From assembly GCF_041296385.1 (NCBI RefSeq), contig NW_027183614.1:109710-173709 (forward strand): a stretch of 64,000 bases of DNA, written 5' to 3'. Below the pieces are notes generated by a model. That model was not told the origin of the DNA, made no database searches, and was given only the letters and a program-made list of their open reading frames with translations. This document shows, one piece after another, positions 8,764-22,062 of the stretch (position 1 is its first letter; each line of letters starts with the position of its first letter). Origin of the DNA: Aphelocoma coerulescens. Its lineage: Eukaryota; Chordata; Aves; Passeriformes; Corvidae. The translations under genes were made by a program, and so were the position numbers.

Positions 8764-11022
8764 TTGCTGTCTATGAAGTAGAGGAAAGAAGCTAGTGAGA
8801 CGCACTTTCTTTCTCAACTCCATAGAGCGCATCCTTCTCTCAAGGTGGCAGAGTCCTTGGCGGAAGTGAAGCATCTGCAGCTGCAGTTCAGACTGAGAGA
8901 TGTGCCAGGACAGGAAACATTTGCTGACCTTCCCTGTTCCCTGTGCAACATGATTCTCGCATCCCAGTCACTTTCACATACCTTCGGTACCCCTGAGTCC
9001 AAGCAGCTAAAGCTCACAGAGACAGAAGTGTCAGGAAGGAAAACGTTCCAAAAGCACCCCCTTCTCTTATCAGCATATAAATTGTGCACAACAGGCTGCG
9101 GCACCGAACCTTCCTTCTCAGATAGACATGCCATCACACTTTTCACTCTTGCAGCTCGGTTGAAAAGCTCCAGCAGCTGCTCCCGCAATAGCAAAAGGTT
9201 CTAGAAGTGAAAGCCAGTTTGGGGCTGCACCTTCTCCTTGCCGCATGTAAGCCACACCAAACTCCCTGATGCACTCTGTCCTCCCCTTCTCAAAGGAGTA
9301 GACGGTGGCATCAGGACACACCTGTGTCCCAGCAGCTGGGTGCCCAGCCGGGAGCAGGAGCAGGGCTGGGGCTGCTCCCAAAGTTGCCCCGCCCCAATGC
9401 CAGAGCCGGACATATGCTGAGGGGGGGCTGGATCAGGCTTTATTGTCCAGCTGCATGCCAGGAGTGAGCACAAAATCTACCTGCATTCTCTGCAGCATGC
9501 CATCCTGGAGCAGAGCCATTGCCAAAGGAAGCCGTCAGCCCGTGCCAAGCCAGTGCCGGAGTGGGATCCTAGCAGCACCTGTGGAAGCCGGGAGAGAGGA
9601 GCCCACCTGGAGCAGGTTCGTGCAGGATTAATCATCCCGTGGCTTCCCACCAGGGTCCTGTTGCTTCCAAAAGGCCCCACAGTGTCACTGTGGCCCCTCG
9701 GTTCCACCAGGTTCCATAGCGTCACTGTGGTGCCCAGGGTTCCGTCAGCTTCGCCAGCATCCCCACGGTCTGCAGAGCTCCCCGAGCTTCTGTGGTGTCA
9801 CAGTGGAGGCAGGGTTGCATCAGGTTCCATAGCATCAGCACGGTCTCCAGGGCTCCCAGAGGTTCTGTGGTGTCACAGTGGAGGCAGGGTTGCATCAGGT
9901 TCCATAGCATCACCACAGTCTCCAGGGCTCCCTGAGCTTCTGTGGTGTCACAGTGGAGGCAGGGTTGCATCAGGTTCCATAGCATCAGCACGGTCTCCAG
10001 GGCTCCCAGAGGTTCTGTGGTGTCACAGAGGAGGCAGGGTTGCATCAGGTTCCATAGCATCACCACGGTCTCCAGGGCTCCAAGAGCTTCTGTGGTGTCA
10101 CAGAGGAGGCAGGGTTGCATCAGGTTCCATAGCATCAGCAGTGTCTCCAGGGCTCCCCTGAGCTTCTGTGGTGGTGTCACAGAGGAGCCAGTAGTTCCCC
10201 AGCATCACAAAGGCTCTCCTGGGAGCCACGGGTCACAAAGCACCGTGGGCTCTGTGCAGCCCCGCTGTGTCACAATGGCCGCTGGCTTCCACGAGCCCCC
10301 GCAGTGTCCCAGTGGGCCCCGTGGCTTTAGGAGTGGGTGGCTGGGAGTTGGTGCCAGCGGCTGGGGGAGCAGCAGCAGGGACTGTGTGTGGACAGTGCCA
10401 TGGCCACTTGTGTGGCCACTGGTGTCTCTGTGCCAGGCACAGCCGTGGTGTGTAACACCGGCTCTGGGTCCTTTGGCTGTGCAGGTGGCAGTCACGGCCT
10501 GGAGCAGGGCTGCTCCCGGGGGACAGCCTGGGGCAGGAGGCTGCTGGAGATTCATTCCCCACACTCCTTGTCATGAGGTGCTCAGAGTGATTGGAAAGGC
10601 TGTTGGCAGCAGGCAGTTCTCTGGGTTCAAGCTGTGGAGCTGTCAGCGGGAATGCAAAGGCCAAGCTGGTGAGCCTTTTGTCCTGGTGCCTTTAGTGTGT
10701 GAGCAGTCCCTGGTGCCGTTGTCTTTGGATCCTGAGTGTGGGAGAGGCAAGGCTTAGGATGGTGCGTAGAGCTGAGAAGGAAAGTGCCGAGAGCAGCGTG
10801 TGTGCTGCTGCTTTGAGGGGTGCAGTTGAAGTTGTAGGCAGCAAGAGCTTTCTCAGCTGGCCCTTTTGTGAGCTCTGCTTTTGCCAGATGACTTCCATCT
10901 TACCCTCTTACCATCTTAGCCTCTCATTTTTGCATATCCCAAACCCCCTTCCAAACATCCAGCAGCTGCTTGTAAAGAAGAAGTCCTAGAACAAAAAGCC
11001 AGTGCTGCCTTTCATAGCCCCT
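8764..11022 (+). repeat. Unit 5, 2259 bp, 5 nested copies, 9 bp deletion
   Basis: Nested array at 9784-10159. It has the same 9 bp deletion (10191/10192) and AGTGTCTCC variant as unit 4, so the two are recent sisters. Markers 161 C and 285 C differ from unit 4 while 227 C is shared, a mosaic pattern at the left end. Confidence 0.97.
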
Positions 11023-13215
11023 TTGCTGTCTATGAAGTAGAGGAAAGAAGCTAGTGAGACGCACTTTCTTTCTCAACTCCATAGAGCGCATCCTTCTCTC
11101 AAGGTGGCAGAGTCCTTGGCGGAAGTGAAGCATCTGCAGCTGCAGTTCAGACTGAGAGATGTGCCAGGACAGGAAACATTTGCTGACCTTCCCTGTTCCC
11201 TGTGCAACATGATTCTCGCATCCCAGTCACTTTCACATACCTTCGGTATCCCTGAGTCCAAGCAGCTAAAGCTCACAGAGACAGAAGTGTCAGGAAGGGA
11301 AACGTTCCAAAAGCACCCCCTTCTCTTATCAGCATATAAATTGTGCACAACAGGCTGCGGCACCGAACCTTCCTTCTCAGATAGACATGCCATCACACTT
11401 TTCACTCTTGCAGCTCGGTTGAAAAGCTCCAGCAGCTGCTCCCGCAATAGCAAAAGGTTCTAGAAGTGAAAGCCAGTTTGGGGCTGCACCTTCTCCTTGC
11501 CGCATGTAAGCCACACCAAACTCCCTGATGCACTCTGTCCTCCCCTTCTCAAAGGAGTAGACGGTGGCATCAGGACACACCTGTGTCCCAGCAGCTGGGT
11601 GCCCAGCCGGGAGCAGGAGCAGGGCTGGGGCTGCTCCCAAAGTTGCCCCGCCCCAATGCCAGAGCCGGACATATGCTGAGGGGGGGCTGGATCAGGCTTT
11701 ATTGTCCAGCTGCATGCCAGGAGTGAGCACAAAATCTACCTGCATTCTCTGCAGCATGCCATCCTGGAGCAGAGCCATTGCCAAAGGAAGCCGTGAGCCC
11801 GTGCCAAGCCAGTGCCGGAGTGGGATCCTAGCAGCACCTGTGGAAGCCGGGAGAGAGGAGCCCACCTGGAGCAGGTTCGTGCAGGATTAATCATCCCGTG
11901 GCTTCCCACCAGGGTCCTGTTGCTTCCAAAAGGCCCCACAGTGTCACTGTGGCCCCTCGGTTCCACCAGGTTCCATAGCGTCACTGTGGTGCCCAGGGTT
12001 CCGTCAGCTTCGCCAGCATCCCCACGGTCTGCAGAGCTCCCCGAGCTTCTGTGGTGTCACAGTGGAGGCAGGGTTGCATCAGGTTCCATAGCATCAGCAC
12101 GGTCTCCAGGGCTCCCAGAGGTTCTGTGGTGTCACAGTGGAGGCAGGGTTGCATCAGGTTCCATAGCATCACCACAGTCTCCAGGGCTCCCTGAGCTTCT
12201 GTGGTGTCACAGTGGAGGCAGGGTTGCATCAGGTTCCATAGCATCAGCACGGTCTCCAGGGCTCCCAGAGGTTCTGTGGTGTCACAGAGGAGGCAGGGTT
12301 GCATCAGGTTCCATAGCATCAGCACGGTCTCCAGGGCTCCCCTGAGCTTCTGTGGTGGTGTCACAGAGGAGCCAGGCTTCCTTGTAGTTCCCCAGCATCA
12401 CAAAGGCTCTCCTGGGAGCCACGGGTCACAAAGCACCGTGGGCTCTGTGCAGCCCCGCTGTGTCACAATGGCCGCTGGCTTCCACGAGCCCCCGCAGTGT
12501 CCCAGTGGGCCCCGTAGCTTTAGGAGTGGGTGGCTGGGAGTTGGTGCCAGCGGCTGGGGGAGCAGCAGCAGGGACTGTGTGTGGACAGTGCCATGGCCAC
12601 TTGTGTGGCCACTGGTGTCTCTGTGCCAGGCACAGCCGTGGTGTGTAACACCGGCTCTGGGTCCTTTGGCTGTGCAGGTGGCAGTCACGGCCTGGAGCAG
12701 GGCTGCTCCCGGGGGACAGCCTGGGGCAGGAGGCTGCTGGAGATTCATTCCCCACACTCCTTGTCATGAGGTGCTCAGAGTGATTGGAAAGGCTGTTGGC
12801 AGCAGGCAGTTCTCTGGGTTCAAGCTGTGGAGCTGTCAGCGGGAATGCAAAGGCCAAGCTGCTGAGCCTTTTGTCCTGGTGCCTTTAGTGTGTGAGCAGT
12901 CCCTGGTGCCGTTGTCTTTGGATCCTGAGTGTGGGAGAGGCAAGGCTTAGGATGGTGCGTAGAGCTGAGAAGGAAAGTGCCGAGAGCAGCGTGTGTGCTG
13001 CTGCTTTGAGGGGTGCAGTTGAAGTTGTAGGCAGCAAGAGCTTTCTCAGCTGGCCCTTTTGTGAGCTCTGCTTTTGCCAGATGACTTCCATCTTACCTTC
13101 TTACCATCTTAGCCTCTCATTTTTGCATATCCCAAACCCCCTTCCAAACATCCAGCAGCTGCTTGTAAAGAAGAAGTCCTAGAACAAAAAGCCAGTGCTG
13201 CCTTTCATAGCCCCT
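11023..13215 (+). repeat. Unit 6, 2193 bp, 4 nested copies
   Basis: Nested array at 12043-12343. Markers: 277 G (at 11299), 1569 A, 1915 C, 2151 T. It has a private G at 11795 (CCGTGAGCC, other units CCGTCAGCC). The 277 G variant is otherwise seen only in the partial last unit, 52.5 kb away. Confidence 0.97.
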
Positions 13216-15483
13216 TTGCTGTCTATGAAGTAGAGGAAAGAAGCTAGTGAGACGCACTTTCTTTCTCAACTCCATAGAGCGCATCCTTCTCTCAAGGTGG
13301 CAGAGTCCTTGGCGGAAGTGAAGCATCTGCAGCTGCAGTTCAGACTGAGAGATGTGCCAGGACAGGAAACATTTGCTGACCTTCCCTGTTCCCTGTGCAA
13401 CATGATTCTCGCATCCCAGTCACTTTCACATACCTTCGGTATCCCTGAGTCCAAGCAGCTAAAGCTCACAGAGACAGAAGTGTCAGGAAGGAAAACGTTC
13501 CAAAAGCACCCCCTTCTCTTATCAGCATATAAATTGTGCACAACAGGCTGCGGCACCGAACCTTCCTTCTCAGATAGACATGCCATCACACTTTTCACTC
13601 TTGCAGCTCGGTTGAAAAGCTCCAGCAGCTGCTCCCGCAATAGCAAAAGGTTCTAGAAGTGAAAGCCAGTTTGGGGCTGCACCTTCTCCTTGCCGCATGT
13701 AAGCCACACCAAACTCCCTGATGCACTCTGTCCTCCCCTTCTCAAAGGAGTAGACGGTGGCATCAGGACACACCTGTGTCCCAGCAGCTGGGTGCCCAGC
13801 CGGGAGCAGGAGCAGGGCTGGGGCTGCTCCCAAAGTTGCCCCGCCCCAATGCCAGAGCCGGACATATGCTGAGGGGGGGCTGGATCAGGCTTTATTGTCC
13901 AGCTGCATGCCAGGAGCGAGCACAAAATCTACCTGCATTCTCTGCAGCATGCCATCCTGGAGCAGAGCCATTGCCAAAGGAAGCCGTCAGCCCGTGCCAA
14001 GCCAGTGCCGGAGTGGGATCCTAGCAGCACCTGTGGAAGCCGGGAGAGAGGAGCCCACCTGGAGCAGGTTCGTGCAGGATTAATCATCCCGTGGCTTCCC
14101 ACCAGGGTCCTGTTGCTTCCAAAAGGCCCCACAGTGTCACTGTGGCCCCTCGGTTCCACCAGGTTCCATAGCGTCACTGTGGTGCCCAGGGTTCCGTCAG
14201 CTTCGCCAGCATCCCCACGGTCTGCAGAGCTCCCCGAGCTTCTGTGGTGTCACAGTGGAGGCAGGGTTGCATCAGGTTCCATAGCATCAGCACGGTCTCC
14301 AGGGCTCCCAGAGGTTCTGTGGTGTCACAGTGGAGGCAGGGTTGCATCAGGTTCCATAGCATCACCACAGTCTCCAGGGCTCCCTGAGCTTCTGTGGTGT
14401 CACAGTGGAGGCAGGGTTGCATCAGGTTCCATAGCATCAGCACGGTCTCCAGGGCTCCCAGAGGTTCTGTGGTGTCACAGAGGAGGCAGGGTTGCATCAG
14501 GTTCCATAGCATCACCACGGTCTCCAGGGCTCCAAGAGCTTCTGTGGTGTCACAGAGGAGGCAGGGTTGCATCAGGTTCAATAGCATCAGCACGGTCTCC
14601 AGGGCTCCCCTGAGCTTCTGTGGTGGTGTCACAGAGGAGCCAGGCTTCCTTGTAGTTCCCCAGCATCACAAAGGCTCTCCTGGGAGCCACGGGTCACAAA
14701 GCACCGTGGGCTCTGTGCAGCCCCGCTGTGTCACAATGGCCGCTGGCTTCCACGAGCCCCCGCAGTGTCCCAGTGGGCCCCGTGGCTTTAGGAGTGGGTG
14801 GCTGGGAGTTGGTGCCAGCGGCTGGGGGAGCAGCAGCAGGGACTGTGTGTGGACAGTGCCATGGCCACTTGTGTGGCCACTGGTGTCTCTGTGCCAGGCA
14901 CAGCCGTGGTGTGTAACACCGGCTCTGGGTCCTTTGGCTGTGCAGGTGGCAGTCACGGCCTGGAGCAGGGCTGCTCCCGGGGGACAGCCTGGGGCAGGAG
15001 GCTGCTGGAGATTCATTCCCCACACTCCTTGTCATGAGGTGCTCAGAGTGATTGGAAAGGCTGTTGGCAGCAGGCAGTTCTCTGGGTTCAAGCTGTGGAG
15101 CTGTCAGCGGGAATGCAAAGGCCAAGCTGCTGAGCCTTTTGTCCTGGTGCCTTTAGTGTGTGAGCAGTCCCTGGTGCCGTTGTCTTTGGATCCTGAGTGT
15201 GGGAGAGGCAAGGCTTAGGATGGTGCGTAGAGCTGAGAAGGAAAGTGCCGAGAGCAGCGTGTGTGCTGCTGCTTTGAGGGGTGCAGTTGAAGTTGTAGGC
15301 AGCAAGAGCTTTCTCAGCTGGCCCTTTTGTGAGCTCTGCTTTTGCCAGATGACTTCCATCTTACCCTCTTACCATCTTAGCCTCTCATTTTTGCATATCC
15401 CAAACCCCCTTCCAAACATCCAGCAGCTGCTTGTAAAGAAGAAGTCCTAGAACAAAAAGCCAGTGCTGCCTTTCATAGCCCCT
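13216..15483 (+). repeat. Unit 7, 2268 bp, 5 nested copies
   Basis: Nested array at 14236-14611. Marker 1915 is C. It has a private C at 13917 (CAGGAGCGAGC, other units CAGGAGTGAGC). Otherwise common state. Confidence 0.97.
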
Positions 15484-17751
15484 TTGCTGTCTATGAAGTA
15501 GAGGAAAGAAGCTAGTGAGACGCACTTTCTTTCTCAACTCCATAGAGCGCATCCTTCTCTCAAGGTGGCAGAGTCCTTGGCGGAAGTGAAGCATCTGCAG
15601 CTGCAGTTCAGACTGAGAGATGTGCCAGGACAGGAAACATTTGGTGACCTTCCCTGTTCCCTGTGCAACATGATTCTCGCATCCCAGTCACTTTCACATA
15701 CCTTCGGTATCCCTGAGTCCAAGCAGCTAAAGCTCACAGAGACAGAAGTGTCAGGAAGGAAAACGTTCCAAAAGCACCCCCTTCTCTTATCAGCATATAA
15801 ATTGTGCACAACAGGCTGCGGCACCGAACCTTCCTTCTCAGATAGACATGCCATCACACTTTTCACTCTTGCAGCTCGGTTGAAAAGCTCCAGCAGCTGC
15901 TCCCGCAATAGCAAAAGGTTCTAGAAGTGAAAGCCAGTTTGGGGCTGCACCTTCTCCTTGCCGCATGTAAGCCACACCAAACTCCCTGATGCACTCTGTC
16001 CTCCCCTTCTCAAAGGAGTAGACGGTGGCATCAGGACACACCTGTGTCCCAGCAGCTGGGTGCCCAGCCGGGAGCAGGAGCAGGGCTGGGGCTGCTCCCA
16101 AAGTTGCCCCGCCCCAATGCCAGAGCCGGACATATGCTGAGGGGGGGCTGGATCAGGCTTTATTGTCCAGCTGCATGCCAGGAGTGAGCACAAAATCTAC
16201 CTGCATTCTCTGCAGCATGCCATCCTGGAGCAGAGCCATTGCCAAAGGAAGCCGTCAGCCCGTGCCAAGCCAGTGCCGGAGTGGGATCCTAGCAGCACCT
16301 GTGGAAGCCGGGAGAGAGGAGCCCACCTGGAGCAGGTTCGTGCAGGATTAATCATCCCGTGGCTTCCCACCAGGGTCCTGTTGCTTCCAAAAGGCCCCAC
16401 AGTGTCACTGTGGCCCCTCGGTTCCACCAGGTTCCATAGCGTCACTGTGGTGCCCAGGGTTCCGTCAGCTTCGCCAGCATCCCCACGGTCTGCAGAGCTC
16501 CCCGAGCTTCTGTGGTGTCACAGTGGAGGCAGGGTTGCATCAGGTTCCATAGCATCAGCACGGTCTCCAGGGCTCCCAGAGGTTCTGTGGTGTCACAGTG
16601 GAGGCAGGGTTGCATCAGGTTCCATAGCATCACCACAGTCTCCAGGGCTCCCTGAGCTTCTGTGGTGTCACAGTGGAGGCAGGGTTGCATCAGGTTCCAT
16701 AGCATCAGCACGGTCTCCAGGGCTCCCAGAGGTTCTGTGGTGTCACAGAGGAGGCAGGGTTGCATCAGGTTCCATAGCATCACCACGGTCTCCAGGGCTC
16801 CAAGAGGTTCTGTGGTGTCACAGAGGAGGCAGGGTTGCATCAGGTTCAATAGCATCAGCACGGTCTCCAGGGCTCCCCTGAGCTTCTGTGGTGGTGTCAC
16901 AGAGGAGCCAGGCTTCCTTGTAGTTCCCCAGCATCACAAAGGCTCTCCTGGGAGCCACGGGTCACAAAGCACCGTGGGCTCTGTGCAGCCCCGCTGTGTC
17001 ACAATGGCCGCTGGCTTCCACGAGCCCCCGCAGTGTCCCAGTGGGCCCCGTGGCTTTAGGAGTGGGTGGCTGGGAGTTGGTGCCAGCGGCTGGGGGAGCA
17101 GCAGCAGGGACTGTGTGTGGACAGTGCCATGGCCACTTGTGTGGCCACTGGTGTCTCTGTGCCAGGCACAGCCGTGGTGTGTAACACCGGCTCTGGGTCC
17201 TTTGGCTGTGCAGGTGGCAGTCACGGCCTGGAGCAGGGCTGCTCCCGGGGGACAGCCTGGGGCAGGAGGCTGCTGGAGATTCATTCCCCACACTCCTTGT
17301 CATGAGGTGCTCAGAGTGATTGGAAAGGCTGTTGGCAGCAGGCAGTTCTCTGGGTTCAAGCTGTGGAGCTGTCAGCGGGAATGCAAAGGCCAAGCTGGTG
17401 AGCCTTTTGTCCTGGTGCCTTTAGTGTGTGAGCAGTCCCTGGTGCCGTTGTCTTTGGATCCTGAGTGTGGGAGAGGCAAGGCTTAGGATGGTGCGTAGAG
17501 CTGAGAAGGAAAGTGCCGAGAGCAGCGTGTGTGCTGCTGCTTTGAGGGGTGCAGTTGAAGTTGTAGGCAGCAAGAGCTTTCTCAGCTGGCCCTTTTGTGA
17601 GCTCTGCTTTTGCCAGATGACTTCCATCTTACCCTCTTACCATCTTAGCCTCTCATTTTTGCATATCCCAAACCCCCTTCCAAACATCCAGCAGCTGCTT
17701 GTAAAGAAGAAGTCCTAGAACAAAAAGCCAGTGCTGCCTTTCATAGCCCCT
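15484..17751 (+). repeat. Unit 8, 2268 bp, 5 nested copies
   Basis: Nested array at 16504-16879. Marker 161 is G. The fifth nested copy starts GAGGTTC rather than GAGCTTC, a private change at 16807 that makes copies 4 and 5 both of the G subtype. Confidence 0.97.
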
Positions 17752-20019
17752 TTGCTGTCTATGAAGTAGAGGAAAGAAGCTAGTGAGACGCACTTTCTTT
17801 CTCAACTCCATAGAGCGCATCCTTCTCTCAAGGTGGCAGAGTCCTTGGCGGAAGTGAAGCATCTGCAGCTGCAGTTCAGACTGAGAGATGTGCCAGGACA
17901 GGAAACATTTGGTGACCTTCCCTGTTCCCTGTGCAACATGATTCTCGCATCCCAGTCACTTTCACATACCTTCGGTATCCCTGAGTCCAAGCAGCTAAAG
18001 CTCACAGAGACAGAAGTGTCAGGAAGGAAAACGTTCCAAAAGCACCCCCTTCTCTTATCAGCATATAAATTGTGCACAACAGGCTGCGGCACCGAACCTT
18101 CCTTCTCAGATAGACATGCCATCACACTTTTCACTCTTGCAGCTCGGTTGAAAAGCTCCAGCAGCTGCTCCCGCAATAGCAAAAGGTTCTAGAAGTGAAA
18201 GCCAGTTTGGGGCTGCACCTTCTCCTTGCCGCATGTAAGCCACACCAAACTCCCTGATGCACTCTGTCCTCCCCTTCTCAAAGGAGTAGACGGTGGCATC
18301 AGGACACACCTGTGTCCCAGCAGCTGGGTGCCCAGCCGGGAGCAGGAGCAGGGCTGGGGCTGCTCCCAAAGTTGCCCCGCCCCAATGCCAGAGCCGGACA
18401 TATGCTGAGGGGGGGCTGGATCAGGCTTTATTGTCCAGCTGCATGCCAGGAGTGAGCACAAAATCTACCTGCATTCTCTGCAGCATGCCATCCTGGAGCA
18501 GAGCCATTGCCAAAGGAAGCCGTCAGCCCGTGCCAAGCCAGTGCCGGAGTGGGATCCTAGCAGCACCTGTGGAAGCCGGGAGAGAGGAGCCCACCTGGAG
18601 CAGGTTCGTGCAGGATTAATCATCCCGTGGCTTCCCACCAGGGTCCTGTTGCTTCCAAAAGGCCCCACAGTGTCACTGTGGCCCCTCGGTTCCACCAGGT
18701 TCCATAGCGTCACTGTGGTGCCCAGGGTTCCGTCAGCTTCGCCAGCATCCCCACGGTCTGCAGAGCTCCCCGAGCTTCTGTGGTGTCACAGTGGAGGCAG
18801 GGTTGCATCAGGTTCCATAGCATCAGCACGGTCTCCAGGGCTCCCAGAGGTTCTGTGGTGTCACAGTGGAGGCAGGGTTGCATCAGGTTCCATAGCATCA
18901 CCACAGTCTCCAGGGCTCCCTGAGCTTCTGTGGTGTCACAGTGGAGGCAGGGTTGCATCAGGTTCCATAGCATCAGCACGGTCTCCAGGGCTCCCAGAGG
19001 TTCTGTGGTGTCACAGAGGAGGCAGGGTTGCATCAGGTTCAATAGCATCACCACGGTCTCCAGGGCTCCAAGAGCTTCTGTGGTGTCACAGAGGAGGCAG
19101 GGTTGCATCAGGTTCAATAGCATCAGCACGGTCTCCAGGGCTCCCCTGAGCTTCTGTGGTGGTGTCACAGAGGAGCCAGGCTTCCTTGTAGTTCCCCAGC
19201 ATCACAAAGGCTCTCCTGGGAGCCACGGGTCACAAAGCACCGTGGGCTCTGTGCAGCCCCGCTGTGTCACAATGGCCGCTGGCTTCCACGAGCCCCCGCA
19301 GTGTCCCAGTGGGCCCCGTGGCTTTAGGAGTGGGTGGCTGGGAGTTGGTGCCAGCGGCTGGGGGAGCAGCAGCAGGGACTGTGTGTGGACAGTGCCATGG
19401 CCACTTGTGTGGCCACTGGTGTCTCTGTGCCAGGCACAGCCGTGGTGTGTAACACCGGCTCTGGGTCCTTTGGCTGTGCAGGTGGCAGTCACGGCCTGGA
19501 GCAGGGCTGCTCCCGGGGGACAGCCTGGGGCAGGAGGCTGCTGGAGATTCATTCCCCACACTCCTTGTCATGAGGTGCTCAGAGTGATTGGAAAGGCTGT
19601 TGGCAGCAGGCAGTTCTCTGGGTTCAAGCTGTGGAGCTGTCAGCGGGAATGCAAAGGCCAAGCTGCTGAGCCTTTTGTCCTGGTGCCTTTAGTGTGTGAG
19701 CAGTCCCTGGTGCCGTTGTCTTTGGATCCTGAGTGTGGGAGAGGCAAGGCTTAGGATGGTGCGTAGAGCTGAGAAGGAAAGTGCCGAGAGCAGCGTGTGT
19801 GCTGCTGCTTTGAGGGGTGCAGTTGAAGTTGTAGGCAGCAAGAGCTTTCTCAGCTGGCCCTTTTGTGAGCTCTGCTTTTGCCAGATGACTTCCATCTTAC
19901 CCTCTTACCATCTTAGCCTCTCATTTTTGCATATCCCAAACCCCCTTCCAAACATCCAGCAGCTGCTTGTAAAGAAGAAGTCCTAGAACAAAAAGCCAGT
20001 GCTGCCTTTCATAGCCCCT
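17752..20019 (+). repeat. Unit 9, 2268 bp, 5 nested copies
   Basis: Nested array at 18772-19147. Markers: 161 G, 1915 C. Nested copies 4 and 5 both carry CAATAGC, a combination shared only with unit 11. It is the first half of a 4311 bp two-unit block. Confidence 0.97.
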
Positions 20020-22062
20020 TTGCTGTCTATGAAGTAGAGGAAAGAAGCTAGTGAGACGCACTTTCTTTCTCAACTCCATAGAGCGCATCCTTCTCTCAAG
20101 GTGGCAGAGTCCTTGGCGGAAGTGAAGCATCTGCAGCTGCAGTTCAGACTGAGAGATGTGCCAGGACAGGAAACATTTGCTGACCTTCCCTGTTCCCTGT
20201 GCAACATGATTCTCGCATCCCAGTCACTTTCACATACCTTCGGTATCCCTGAGTCCAAGCAGCTAAAGCTCACAGAGACAGAAGTGTCAGGAAGGAAAAC
20301 GTTCCAAAAGCACCCCCTTCTCTTATCAGCATATAAATTGTGCACAACAGGCTGCGGCACCGAACCTTCCTTCTCAGATAGACATGCCATCACACTTTTC
20401 ACTCTTGCAGCTCGGTTGAAAAGCTCCAGCAGCTGCTCCCGCAATAGCAAAAGGTTCTAGAAGTGAAAGCCAGTTTGGGGCTGCACCTTCTCCTTGCCGC
20501 ATGTAAGCCACACCAAACTCCCTGATGCACTCTGTCCTCCCCTTCTCAAAGGAGTAGACGGTGGCATCAGGACACACCTGTGTCCCAGCAGCTGGGTGCC
20601 CAGCCGGGAGCAGGAGCAGGGCTGGGGCTGCTCCCAAAGTTGCCCCGCCCCAATGCCAGAGCCGGACATATGCTGAGGGGGGGCTGGATCAGGCTTTATT
20701 GTCCAGCTGCATGCCAGGAGTGAGCACAAAATCTACCTGCATTCTCTGCAGCATGCCATCCTGGAGCAGAGCCATTGCCAAAGGAAGCCGTCAGCCCGTG
20801 CCAAGCCAGTGCCGGAGTGGGATCCTAGCAGCACCTGTGGAAGCCGGGAGAGAGGAGCCCACCTGGAGCAGGTTCGTGCAGGATTAATCATCCCGTGGCT
20901 TCCCACCAGGGTCCTGTTGCTTCCAAAAGGCCCCACAGTGTCACTGTGGCCCCTCGGTTCCACCAGGTTCCATAGCGTCACTGTGGTGCCCAGGGTTCCG
21001 TCAGCTTCGCCAGCATCCCCACGGTCTGCAGAGCTCCCCGAGCTTCTGTGGTGTCACAGTGGAGGCAGGGTTGCATCAGGTTCCATAGCATCAGCACGGT
21101 CTCCAGGGCTCCCAGAGGTTCTGTGGTGTCACAGTGGAGGCAGGGTTGCATCAGGTTCCATAGCATCACCACGGTCTCCAGGGCTCCCCTGAGCTTCTGT
21201 GGTGGTGTCACAGAGGAGCCAGGCTTCCTTGTAGTTCCCCAGCATCACAAAGGCTCTCCTGGGAGCCACGGGTCACAAAGCACCGTGGGCTCTGTGCAGC
21301 CCCGCTGTGTCACAATGGCCGCTGGCTTCCACGAGCCCCCGCAGTGTCCCAGTGGGCCCCGTGGCTTTAGGAGTGGGTGGCTGGGAGTTGGTGCCAGCGG
21401 CTGGGGGAGCAGCAGCAGGGACTGTGTGTGGACAGTGCCATGGCCACTTGTGTGGCCACTGGTGTCTCTGTGCCAGGCACAGCCGTGGTGTGTAACACCG
21501 GCTCTGGGTCCTTTGGCTGTGCAGGTGGCAGTCACAGCCTGGAGCAGGGCTGCTCCCGGGGGACAGCCTGGGGCAGGAGGCTGCTGGAGATTCATTCCCC
21601 ACACTCCTTGTCATGAGGTGCTCAGAGTGATTGGAAAGGCTGTTGGCAGCAGGCAGTTCTCTGGGTTCAAGCTGTGGAGCTGTCAGCGGGAATGCAAAGG
21701 CCAAGCTGGTGAGCCTTTTGTCCTGGTGCCTTTAGTGTGTGAGCAGTCCCTGGTGCCGTTGTCTTTGGATCCTGAGTGTGGGAGAGGCAAGGCTTAGGAT
21801 GGTGCGTAGAGCTGAGAAGGAAAGTGCCGAGAGCAGCGTGTGTGCTGCTGCTTTGAGGGGTGCAGTTGAAGTTGTAGGCAGCAAGAGCTTTCTCAGCTGG
21901 CCCTTTTGTGAGCTCTGCTTTTGCCAGATGACTTCCATCTTACCTTCTTACCATCTTAGCCTCTCATTTTTGCATATCCCAAACCCCCTTCCAAACATCC
22001 AGCAGCTGCTTGTAAAGAAGAAGTCCTAGAACAAAAAGCCAGTGCTGCCTTTCATAGCCCCT
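20020..22062 (+). repeat. Unit 10, 2043 bp, 2 nested copies (shortest class)
   Basis: Nested array at 21040-21190. Markers: 1742 A, 2151 T. Only this unit and unit 12 have two nested copies. Second half of the first 4311 bp block. Confidence 0.97.
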
